This document shows, piece by piece, positions 31,790-39,330 of a DNA stretch of 40,741 nucleotides; position 1 is the stretch's first letter, and every line of letters starts with the position of its first letter. The stretch is from Kordiimonadales bacterium (GTDB lineage: Bacteria > Pseudomonadota > Alphaproteobacteria > Sphingomonadales > Kordiimonadaceae), in assembly GCA_015485385.1 (NCBI GenBank), contig WFTS01000021.1, positions 1-40,741 of the forward strand. The letters are read 5' to 3'. The notes beneath the pieces are model-generated. The model had not been told where the DNA came from and made no database searches. It saw nothing but the letters and a program-made list of their open reading frames with translations. Both the position numbers and the translations under genes were made by a program.

Positions 31790-33575
31790 TCAAACCTTCC
31801 TTGAAGGCGCGTTGATATATCTAGCAGCAGCGGTTGTTGCGGTGCCTTTGTTTAAGCGGCTTGGACTTGGGGCTGTGCTGGGCTATTTGGTCGCCGGCAT
31901 GGCGATCGGCCCGTCTGGGTTTGGCTTGATCGGCGGTGTGGACGCAACCTTGCAATTCTCTGAATTTGGCGTGGTGTTGTTGATGTTCCTTATCGGGCTA
32001 GAGCTGAACCCATCAAAGCTTTGGAAATTGCGCAAGCCGATTTTTGGGCTTGGCAGCGCACAAGTGTTGCTTAGTATTCTCGTGCTTAGTATGGCCGCGC
32101 TGATGCTGGATGTGCCGCTGGTGGTTGCGCTTGGTGCTGCAACGGCGCTTGCGATGTCCTCAACGCCGGTTGCTTTGCAATCGCTAGAGGAAAAAGGCTT
32201 GTCTGGCAGCATGGTGGGCCGTTTGTCTTTTTCCACATTATTGTTTCAAGATATTGCCGTGATCCCGCTGTTGGCGCTTTTGCCCCTGATGGGTGTGGAC
32301 GCTGCAGCCGAGGGGGGCGGTTTTATGGGAGCTCTTCGGGTGATCGGCGTTCTGGTGTTGATCATTGTGGGCGGCCAATTTTTACTGCGTCCGGTGTTCC
32401 GTTTTATTGCGGATACACGGCTTAGAGAGGTGTTTACCGCCTTCTCCCTTTTGTTGGTGATCGGTACCGGACTGTTGATGCAACAGGTTGGTATATCAAT
32501 GGCGCTGGGCACGTTTTTGGCGGGGGTTCTGCTGGCAGAATCAGAATATCGTCACGAGCTGGAATTAAACATCGAACCCTTCAAGGGCCTGCTTTTAGGC
32601 TTGTTTTTCATTGCGGTTGGCATGTCGGTTGATCTGTCGCTTCTGGTGTCGTCGCCCCTTGCCATCATCGGCGCGGTTCTGGGCTTGATCACCCTTAAAG
32701 GCGTGGTTCTATACGGGCTTGGCGGGTTCGCTGGGCTGGTGCGTCAGGACCGTATGTTGTTTGCTCTTTTGCTTGCGCAAGGAGGGGAATTTGCATTTGT
32801 TTTGATCGCTTTATTGAAAAATCAGGCGTTGATCAGCGTTGAGGCTGCCGCTTTTTTAATTGTGGTGGCGACATTTTCTATGCTGGTGACACCAGTTCTT
32901 TTGATGATAAATGATAAATTTCTACAGCCGAGACTGACCAGTAGCAGCGCGCTGGAAAGCGATATCGAGCATAATGAAAACCATGTTATTATCGCCGGAT
33001 ACGGGCGCTTTGGGCAGATCGTTGGCAGGCTTTTGTCGTCGTTGAAAATCCCGGTCACCGTTATTGATCATGATCCCAACCAGATTGAAATGTTGCGCAG
33101 GTTTGGCTTTAAGGTTTTTTACGGGGATGTTACCCGGCTTGAGCTGCTTGAGGCAGCGGGGATATCAAAAGCCAAGCTGCTTATTCTCGCCCTTGGTGAC
33201 GGGGAAATGCTTATGGACGCCGCGCAAATGGTGAAAGAACATTATCCCGACCTTCCGATTTTGGCCCGAGCTGCCAACCGGGGGGATATGAACCGGCTGA
33301 AAGAGGTCGGCGTTAATGACGCTCGCCGAGAGATGTTTGCCTCGTCGCTTGAAATTGGCGAACTTGCGCTGAAACAGCTTGGGTATAGCGCTCATCAGGC
33401 CCATAAAACCGCGCTGAAATTTCGCGGGTATGATGAAAAAATGCTCGAGGCCTCGGCACAGTTCCGCGATGATGAAAAATTGCTGATCAATTATGCTAAA
33501 CAGTCTCGTATTCATCTGGAAGATCTGATGAGCGCCGACCAAGAAGAGCTTTCAAAGCGTGAAGAAGGCTGGTAA
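31779..33575 (+). CDS. kefC: Glutathione-regulated potassium efflux antiporter
   Basis: 598 residues. About 12 membrane helices of the CPA2 antiporter fold (IYLAAAVVAVPLFKRLGLGAVLGYLVAGMAIGPSG; LGAATALAMSSTPVALQ; LAQGGEFAFVLIALL), then an RCK/TrkA-N regulatory domain from about 395 (HVIIAGYGRFGQIVG, ID at about 425), where NAD(H) and glutathione adducts bind. It lets K+ out and acidifies the cytoplasm to protect against electrophiles. ATG at 31779 with TTGGGAAG upstream; overlaps kefF. KefB is the alternative name, since the two differ little by sequence. Confidence 0.88.
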   Translation: MGADQTFLEGALIYLAAAVVAVPLFKRLGLGAVLGYLVAGMAIGPSGFGLIGGVDATLQFSEFGVVLLMFLIGLELNPSKLWKLRKPIFGLGSAQVLLSILVLSMAALMLDVPLVVALGAATALAMSSTPVALQSLEEKGLSGSMVGRLSFSTLLFQDIAVIPLLALLPLMGVDAAAEGGGFMGALRVIGVLVLIIVGGQFLLRPVFRFIADTRLREVFTAFSLLLVIGTGLLMQQVGISMALGTFLAGVLLAESEYRHELELNIEPFKGLLLGLFFIAVGMSVDLSLLVSSPLAIIGAVLGLITLKGVVLYGLGGFAGLVRQDRMLFALLLAQGGEFAFVLIALLKNQALISVEAAAFLIVVATFSMLVTPVLLMINDKFLQPRLTSSSALESDIEHNENHVIIAGYGRFGQIVGRLLSSLKIPVTVIDHDPNQIEMLRRFGFKVFYGDVTRLELLEAAGISKAKLLILALGDGEMLMDAAQMVKEHYPDLPILARAANRGDMNRLKEVGVNDARREMFASSLEIGELALKQLGYSAHQAHKTALKFRGYDEKMLEASAQFRDDEKLLINYAKQSRIHLEDLMSADQEELSKREEGW

Positions 33576-33618
33576 ATCCCGCACGGATTAATTATCAGCG
33601 AGAAGCGAAAGCATTCAT

Positions 33619-33894
33619 ATGACCAGACAGCTAACAGCACGCGTTATCAAGGATGGGGATATCTTCCTCAGCGGTGATTTTGATGTCTCTGACGCGGATT
33701 ATACGGCCGTTCATGCTTTGTTGGCTGAAGTGGCCATGACCCATCCGCAGGCGGCGTCCTTGCTGGCGGGCTATATGCATGCCCGCGATGTGGGGCAGGT
33801 GAGCGAAGATATGGGCAAGCTAGCGATGTTTGCCGTGGTTTATCTGCTGGCAGAAGGCGAAACCGAGATAGAAATTCCTTTCACATCCGACTGA
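33619..33894 (+). CDS. Hypothetical small protein
   Basis: 91 residues. No domain recognised. It has a predicted beta start (RQLTARVIKDGDIFLSG) and two helical stretches (DYTAVHALLAEVAMTHPQAASLLAGYMHAR; MGKLAMFAVVYLLAEG), with an acidic end. SD-like GAGAAG precedes the ATG. It follows kefC by 43 bases and may be the last gene of that operon, or separate. Codon choice resembles its neighbours. Confidence 0.65.
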   Translation: MTRQLTARVIKDGDIFLSGDFDVSDADYTAVHALLAEVAMTHPQAASLLAGYMHARDVGQVSEDMGKLAMFAVVYLLAEGETEIEIPFTSD

Positions 33895-33978
33895 TTTTCT
33901 GCCTGACCCCGTCCCTAGTATAGCCCTAGGTATAGCCCGAGATCATTCTTGTTATTCCTTGCTTTCCACGTGTTATAG

Positions 33979-34044
33979 GCTGGCCCCAGCTTCGTTATTC
34001 GCTGGCCCCAGCTTTGTTATTCTCTGCCCCCAGCTTTGTTATTC
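33979..34044. repeat. Three 22-bp repeats across the glycosyltransferase stop codon
   Basis: Units at 33979-34000, 34001-34022 and 34023-34044 share GCCCCAGCTTTGTTATTC with small changes (the first has TTCG). The stop of the glycosyltransferase (TAA, minus strand at 34041-34039) is in the third unit as GAATAAC, and the next units repeat GAATAAC downstream. Confidence 0.8.
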
Positions 34045-35205
34045 GCTGTATGAGGACCGGCTTAATGTGGGGCGCATTGGCAATAGTGTAATGCGCGGCG
34101 TTGTGGGCGTCACGGCAGCCTTTAAATTTGCTGCAGCGTCAACATAGCCCGGCAAAATTCGCAGCGCTTGATTAAAATAATGCTGTGCCTGATCCACATC
34201 CCCTAAAAGCTGATGGCATACGCCTATATTATTGCTGTGGGCCGCTGTTTTTAATGGGCTTGTATTGAGCTGCTTTAAGGCCTCTTGCGGTTGACCGAGC
34301 TTTAACAAAGCACTGCCTGCAAGGAACGCCAGCAGCGTAGCCGCAGATGCGCCGTAAGGGGCTATAACTTGGACCATGACTTGGGTCTCGGGGCGGGCGG
34401 CTTCTGCAATTTGGACTGCGTCCTGATATTTCCCCGCTGATACGGCAACCGTGCAGCGCAAAAAAGTCTGTTCCGCCTCAGACATGCCAGACCCCTTCAT
34501 CTGGCCTTTGATTGCCTTCAGTGAATGTTTAGCGATCGCCGCTGAGGTGAAATTGGTGGCCTGATCTAAGTTGCGCGATACCGAGGCGGGATAATGATAA
34601 TAGCGGTAGCCGCAGGTTTTTATCATGTGAAACCGCCCTCCTGCCATCAAGGCTCGCAGGGTGAAATCATAATCCTCACTATTGTAAAATGTGCGGTCAT
34701 ATCCGGTTGCTCGGGCGAAGTCTGATCTGAAGCCACCCCACAGCCCCGGCAGCCAATTGCGTTCAAACAGCCGCCAAATACCGGACCCTTCGAGGAATGT
34801 GGGCATTTCAAGCTGTGCCGTTTTGTCATTGCTCGCCCCGTCTATCAGGTCTGCCGCGTCAAAAATAAGGTCTGCACCCGTTTGTTCAAAGGCTTGGCAA
34901 AAGCGGGCTGGTCGGTCGGGGCTTATTTCGTCGTCGGCGTCAAGCCACATGCCGTAAGGCGTTCTTATGACATCAAGGGCGGCACTGCGTGCGTTACCAA
35001 TGCCAAGTTTTTCTGCCGGCCGCACAATCGTTAACTGTCGCCCTGCGATGTTTTGAGCAATCACAGCGGTTTGGTCTATACTGTGGTCATCCACCAGTAA
35101 AATTGGGCCGTCTGTCGCCTGAACGGCAGACGTCACCGCCCTTTTGATGGTGGCTTCTGCGTTAAAGGCGCAAATAGCGATGGTTATGTCTTTCAAATCT
35201 GGCAC
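34039..35205 (-). CDS. GT2 glycosyltransferase with C-terminal TPR-like region
   Basis: 388 residues. The GT-A domain (about 5-200) has DITIAICAFNAEATIKRAV, ILLVDDHSIDQT (nucleotide-sugar Asp), IGNARSAALDVI and WLDADDEI as the DxD motif, then NSEDYDFTLRAL. After about 250 there is a helical repeat region with TPR features (LLAFLAGSALLKLGQPQEALKQL; HSNNIGVCHQLLGDVDQAQHYFNQAL). It probably adds a sugar to a cell-surface glycan. The TPR tail may bind a partner. It is divergent from the next polysaccharide genes (254-base gap). Confidence 0.82.
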   Translation of the reverse strand: MPDLKDITIAICAFNAEATIKRAVTSAVQATDGPILLVDDHSIDQTAVIAQNIAGRQLTIVRPAEKLGIGNARSAALDVIRTPYGMWLDADDEISPDRPARFCQAFEQTGADLIFDAADLIDGASNDKTAQLEMPTFLEGSGIWRLFERNWLPGLWGGFRSDFARATGYDRTFYNSEDYDFTLRALMAGGRFHMIKTCGYRYYHYPASVSRNLDQATNFTSAAIAKHSLKAIKGQMKGSGMSEAEQTFLRCTVAVSAGKYQDAVQIAEAARPETQVMVQVIAPYGASAATLLAFLAGSALLKLGQPQEALKQLNTSPLKTAAHSNNIGVCHQLLGDVDQAQHYFNQALRILPGYVDAAANLKAAVTPTTPRITLLPMRPTLSRSSYSE

Positions 35206-35347
35206 ATAAGAAGTGTGGGACAGGGGCGGCGGCGAGTCTATATTTTATTTCTTTGCTGCAATAGGTTATGGTGCAAATGATTGGGTGCGAGCTTTCATTC
35301 TAAGGCATTAGACGTGAGGTATAATGCCTGAACCTCTAAGCTGGTAC

Positions 35348-35411
35348 AAAGTTTGCTCTAGAAATAAAGTTTGCTCTAGAAATTATGCGCCCAAAATTAT
35401 GCGCTCAAGAT
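35348..35411. repeat. Tandem repeats before the ATP-grasp gene
   Basis: An 18-bp unit, AAAGTTTGCTCTAGAAAT, is repeated exactly (35348-35365, 35366-35383). It runs straight into a 14-bp unit, TATGCGCCCAAAAT (35384-35397), TATGCGCTCAAGAT (35398-35411), with a partial third copy. They end 48 bases before the predicted start. Confidence 0.8.
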
Positions 35412-35459
35412 TATGTGTACAGACACCAAGGTAAGCCCAAACGGCGATTGAATGTATTT

Positions 35460-36404
35460 ATGAATGTTCTACTGACCAGTTCTTCAGCGAAAATTCAATT
35501 GATGGAAGCGTTCAAAGACGCACTCCGGCCTCGGGGAGGGCAGTTGATCGCTGCTGACTGTGACCCAACTTGCTGTTCGGTACATTTTGCCGATGCGTTT
35601 GAACTGATGCCCCGTGATGATGCCCCGGATTATGAAGCCCGGCTGCTTGAGATATGCAAAACGCATAAAATTGATCTATTGATCCCAACACGCGACGGTG
35701 AATTGGTCCGCATCGCAAAAATGCGCAATAAACTCAAAGAGATTGGAACCCTGATAACCTTGGGAGAGGCCGAGGCGCTCGCTGCCTGTATGGACAAAGG
35801 GGCCTTGCACCAATTTTGCCGGGATAATGGCTTTCCTGTTTTGGATGTATCGGATGTCACAGACACGGCGGCATTCCCCGTTTTTATCAGGCACCGCAAC
35901 AGCTCGCTCACGGGGGGCGGCATTTTGGTCGAGGACCGGAAATCTTTTGAGCATCTTGCACTGAAGACCGACGATTATCTGGTTCAGGCCTTTGTCGAAT
36001 ACCGGGAATTTAGCTGCGATATTTTATCCAGCCTAGACGGAGAGCCCTTGCAAGCGGTGGTGCGTGAACGGCTTCGGCTTGTGAACGGAGAAAGCTGGCG
36101 TTCGCAAATCGTTGATATGCCTGTTCTTGAAAAACTAACGCTTGATCTGGCGCGCGCCCTGAAATTATGTGGGCATAATCTTATTCAAATGTTCTGGAGC
36201 GAAGAAAGCGGTGCGCAGATCATCGAAGTGAACCCGCGTTTTGGCGGCGGCACGAACCTAAGCTTAAAAGGCGGGTTAGCCTCGCCAGAACGTTTGATGC
36301 TGATGATCGAAGGGCGCCTTGATGAAGCCTACGCGCGGCGCCCCATTGATTATGGTTTGATGTCCCTTAGATATTCGCGTGATGTTTTGGTAAAACCTCA
36401 ATAA
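35460..36404 (+). CDS. ATP-grasp ligase, CarB-like, in a polysaccharide cluster
   Basis: 314 residues from the ATG at 35460; no good SD is seen and the frame is open to 35385. The N-terminal MNVLLTSSSAKIQLMEAF is a preATP-grasp Rossmann-like part. The ATP-grasp domain reads FPVFIRHRNSSLTGGGILVED (Lys/Arg and P-loop) and IIEVNPRFGGGTNL (Mg/ATP Asn-Glu). Relatives join an amino group to a carboxylate, as in carbamoyl phosphate synthase, often amidating a sugar acid. It is followed by an SpsF-like gene after 12 bases, so they form an operon. The sugar substrate is unknown. Confidence 0.8.
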   Translation: MNVLLTSSSAKIQLMEAFKDALRPRGGQLIAADCDPTCCSVHFADAFELMPRDDAPDYEARLLEICKTHKIDLLIPTRDGELVRIAKMRNKLKEIGTLITLGEAEALAACMDKGALHQFCRDNGFPVLDVSDVTDTAAFPVFIRHRNSSLTGGGILVEDRKSFEHLALKTDDYLVQAFVEYREFSCDILSSLDGEPLQAVVRERLRLVNGESWRSQIVDMPVLEKLTLDLARALKLCGHNLIQMFWSEESGAQIIEVNPRFGGGTNLSLKGGLASPERLMLMIEGRLDEAYARRPIDYGLMSLRYSRDVLVKPQ

Positions 36405-36416
36405 AGGCAGGCATTT

Positions 36417-37202
36417 TTGACCCATCAACCGCACGGAAAACCGCTAGACTGTGTTGCCGTTATTCAGGCGCGGCGCGGCTCTAGCCGTTTGCCAGACAAG
36501 ATATTAATGCCGCTTCAGGGCAAGCCTGTCTTAGACCATGTGATCCAGCGCTGTTTGGCCATTCCAAGCGTTAGTCAGGTGGTATGCGCTTTGCCGTCTG
36601 ATGCATATAATGATGCAGCCGAAAAGGTGGCCTTGGCTGCGGGGGCCTCGGTATTTAGGGGCAGTGAAAGCGATGTGCTGTCGCGTTTTGTCGGTGCGGT
36701 TGAACCGTATAACCCTAAGTATGTCATGCGCTTAACGGCAGATTGCCCACTGCTTGACCCTGTGGTTTGCGAAGACCTGTATCAGGCTCTTGTCACAAGT
36801 GGCCGTGCATACGGTGCGACGGCTTTTTTCCCACACGGGCTGGACTGTGAAGTCTTCACGCACGGCATTTTATTAGAGGCCGACAAGAAAGCCAGCCATA
36901 AGAATGACAGGGAACATGTAACCCTGTGGATGAAACGCGCGACACAGGGAAACCAAGTTAGTTTAGCCCCTGACAAGACCTATAGGGCAGACCATAGGTG
37001 GGTGCTTGATTACCCGGAAGATCTTGATTTCATGATGGCCCTAGAGCGCGTGATGCCCCACGCTTTTTCCTCTGTTGGGTGGCAGGATGTTTTGGCGGTT
37101 TTGGATAAACACCCAAACATAAGCAGCCTGAATAAAATGCGCATAGAGGAATGGGCGGCGCTGAATCAGAAAATTCATGATCAGGCCTCAACGGCCGGAT
37201 AA
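36417..37202 (+). CDS. SpsF-like cytidylyltransferase family protein
   Basis: 261 residues. The start is a TTG with AAGGCAGG 5-6 bases upstream. The nucleotidyltransferase signature VIQARRGSSRLPDKILMPLQGKPVLDHVIQRC and the metal site VMRLTADCPLLDP match the SpsF/acylneuraminate cytidylyltransferase family, which activates acidic sugars with CMP. EHVTLWMKRA and WVLDYPEDLDFM are also typical of SpsF. It sits in an operon with the ATP-grasp gene, upstream of UDP-sugar genes, so it likely makes a CMP- or NDP-acidic sugar for the surface polymer (inference). Confidence 0.82.
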   Translation: MTHQPHGKPLDCVAVIQARRGSSRLPDKILMPLQGKPVLDHVIQRCLAIPSVSQVVCALPSDAYNDAAEKVALAAGASVFRGSESDVLSRFVGAVEPYNPKYVMRLTADCPLLDPVVCEDLYQALVTSGRAYGATAFFPHGLDCEVFTHGILLEADKKASHKNDREHVTLWMKRATQGNQVSLAPDKTYRADHRWVLDYPEDLDFMMALERVMPHAFSSVGWQDVLAVLDKHPNISSLNKMRIEEWAALNQKIHDQASTAG

Positions 37203-37262
37203 GGCCTCTTCTAACTTTAAGGATGATACTGCGATAACCCTCTGCTTTTAGTCGGCAATATC

Positions 37263-37769
37263 CTATGGGGTGCGGGGCTTAATATAGTCTATTTTCACAG
37301 AGACCTCGCCATTTTCCTTTAAGGTAACGATATACAGATGGTCATATTGATGATCTTCCAAAAGCGGGTAATTTGTCCCAGCAAGGAAATTGACCACCAC
37401 AGGAGTGGTGTTGCTGTGGCCCACCACCAGCGTCGTTTTTGGCGTTTCTTTCAGGGTTGCAGCCAGGTCAGCCAATGCGTTGGGACTATAGGGTGTAACT
37501 GCAAGTTTATGGGCTGTTGCGGTGGGGGCAGCGGTTTCAAGCGTTCGTTTGAAATTTGTTGAATAAATTTGCTCTAGCTTCACTGTTTGAAGCCTTGCAG
37601 CCAGTGCTGCCGCGCGGATGTGACCGGGTCCAGTTAAAGATGGATCCTGCGTGCCGTCGATTTGTTTTTCAGCGTGGCGCATTAGATATATGGTCGCATC
37701 AGCGGTGACCGCCGTCATGCTAATCACTGCGAAAAGCCCGCCTACACATATTTGCGTTAAAAATTTCAT
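37263..37769 (-). CDS. Exported histidine phosphatase (SixA-like)
   Basis: 168 residues from the ATG at 37769 (SD AGAGGGA). N-terminal signal peptide (FLTQICVGGLFAVISMTAVTADA). The histidine-phosphatase fold is given by the catalytic TIYLMRHAEKQ (RHA) and the second histidine in VVGHSNTTPVVV. It would be periplasmic, unlike the cytosolic SixA. The substrate is not evident; it could be a phosphorylated sugar or lipid linked to the surrounding polysaccharide genes. It is convergent with the SpsF-like gene. Confidence 0.82.
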   Translation of the reverse strand: MKFLTQICVGGLFAVISMTAVTADATIYLMRHAEKQIDGTQDPSLTGPGHIRAAALAARLQTVKLEQIYSTNFKRTLETAAPTATAHKLAVTPYSPNALADLAATLKETPKTTLVVGHSNTTPVVVNFLAGTNYPLLEDHQYDHLYIVTLKENGEVSVKIDYIKPRTP

Positions 37770-37935
37770 AGCACATCCCTCTATGTGTGACGGGCCTTCG
37801 TGCGAGATAGAAGCCTTATCCGCTTTCATCCATTAGCCAGCCACGCTTTGTGAATTTTAACCAAGCCTACATAGTTGGTGCTTATCTTGCAAATTCCACC
37901 CCGACAAGGATACAACAGACCGGACGTGTAACCCA

Positions 37936-39330
37936 GTGAGTGCGTTGATGGATGAAACCAGTATGCCAGACCAGACGACCGAAACCGCTTTTACCGATAA
38001 GGGCCTAGCGAGAGACTTGCCGAAACTGTCAGTGATCGGCCTTGGGAAATTGGGCGCGCCGATGGCGGCGGTTTTTGCCTGTGCTGGCTACCGAGTTACT
38101 GGCACCGATCATACCGCCGATTTGGTAGATATGGTCAGGGCCGGCACTGCGCCCTTCAGTGAAACTGATCTGCAAAGCCAGTTTAGCCAAGCTGGCGACA
38201 GATTACGCGCAGTATACACCACCGCCGAAGCGGTGGCCGAAAGTGACATCAGCTTTGTGATTGTGCCAACACCAAGCGGCCCGGACGGTTTATTTTCCAA
38301 CCACTTTCTTCTGGACGCTGTCAGTGCGATCGGGGCAGCGGCCGCGAAAAAAGACACGTACCATCTTGTGGTGATAACCAGCACAGTGGTGCCCGGCACC
38401 ACCGGAACTGATGTCTTGGCGGCACTGGAGGCCTCGTCGGGAAAGTGTGTTGGCGGTGATATTGGGCTTTGTTATAGCCCCGAATTTATCGCGCTTGGCA
38501 GTGTGGTGCGGGATATGAAAAACCCTGATCTGGTGTTGATCGGGGAAAGCGACCCCAAAGCGGGGGATATGCTAGAGGCGGTTTATAGGCGAACTTGCGA
38601 AAGCAACCCGGTCTCGCGCCGGATGAATTTTGTCAATGCCGAGCTGGCTAAGATTGCCATCAACACCTTTGTTACGACTAAAATTTCCTATGCTAATATG
38701 TTGTCTGGCATTTGCGATGCTCTGCCCGGCGCGGATATTGATGCTATCAGCGCGGCCCTTGGTGCTGACAGCCGTATTGGTCCCAAATATTTAAAAGGCG
38801 GCGCGGCCTTTGGCGGCCCCTGTTTCCCGCGTGATAACAAGGCCTTGTCAGCGTTCGCCGCGCATCTGGGTATCAAGGCGCATATCGCTGAGGCTACCGA
38901 TGCTCTCAATATGGACCAAACAGACCGGCTGGTGCGCCTGCTGGAGGCTAACCATGAGGGCCCGGCCAACATATGTGTGTGCGGCCTTGCCTATAAAACC
39001 GATACCAATGTCACCGAAAAAAGCGCGGGACTGAGTATTTTGTTATCGCTTAGGGCGCGCGGCCATACTGTTTGGGCGCATGATCCCCAAGTTCAACAAA
39101 GGGATATTACGTCTGATCTCACATCTGATCTCACGCTTCACAGCGATCTGGAAACCGCCTTGAAGGGGGCGGATGCGCTACTGTTGATGACCCCGTGGCC
39201 AGAGTATCAGGATGTACCGCAGAAAATTGTGGCGCGGAAAAACCCGCTGACAATCATTGATCCGTGGCGGTTATTTAATGCAGATAACTTTGAGGATGGT
39301 GTCACCTACATTGCCGTTGGGCGGCCCTAG
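37936..39330 (+). CDS. UDP-glucose/GDP-mannose-type nucleotide-sugar dehydrogenase
   Basis: 464 residues. N-terminal NAD domain SVIGLGKLGAPMAAVFACAGY; central part with FVIVPTPSGPDG, TSTVVPGTT, YSPEFIALGSVVRDM, and the nucleophile Cys296 in GGPCFPRDNKAL; C-terminal domain with LAYKTDTNVTEKSAG. All are hallmarks of UDP-glucose 6-dehydrogenase relatives, and the substrate (UDP-Glc, UDP-ManNAc or other) cannot be told. The GTG at 37936 is used, but ATG codons at 37948 or 37963 are also possible because no SD stands out. An in-frame 12-bp repeat gives TSDLTSDLTLHSDL (about 39110). Confidence 0.88.
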   Translation: MSALMDETSMPDQTTETAFTDKGLARDLPKLSVIGLGKLGAPMAAVFACAGYRVTGTDHTADLVDMVRAGTAPFSETDLQSQFSQAGDRLRAVYTTAEAVAESDISFVIVPTPSGPDGLFSNHFLLDAVSAIGAAAAKKDTYHLVVITSTVVPGTTGTDVLAALEASSGKCVGGDIGLCYSPEFIALGSVVRDMKNPDLVLIGESDPKAGDMLEAVYRRTCESNPVSRRMNFVNAELAKIAINTFVTTKISYANMLSGICDALPGADIDAISAALGADSRIGPKYLKGGAAFGGPCFPRDNKALSAFAAHLGIKAHIAEATDALNMDQTDRLVRLLEANHEGPANICVCGLAYKTDTNVTEKSAGLSILLSLRARGHTVWAHDPQVQQRDITSDLTSDLTLHSDLETALKGADALLLMTPWPEYQDVPQKIVARKNPLTIIDPWRLFNADNFEDGVTYIAVGRP

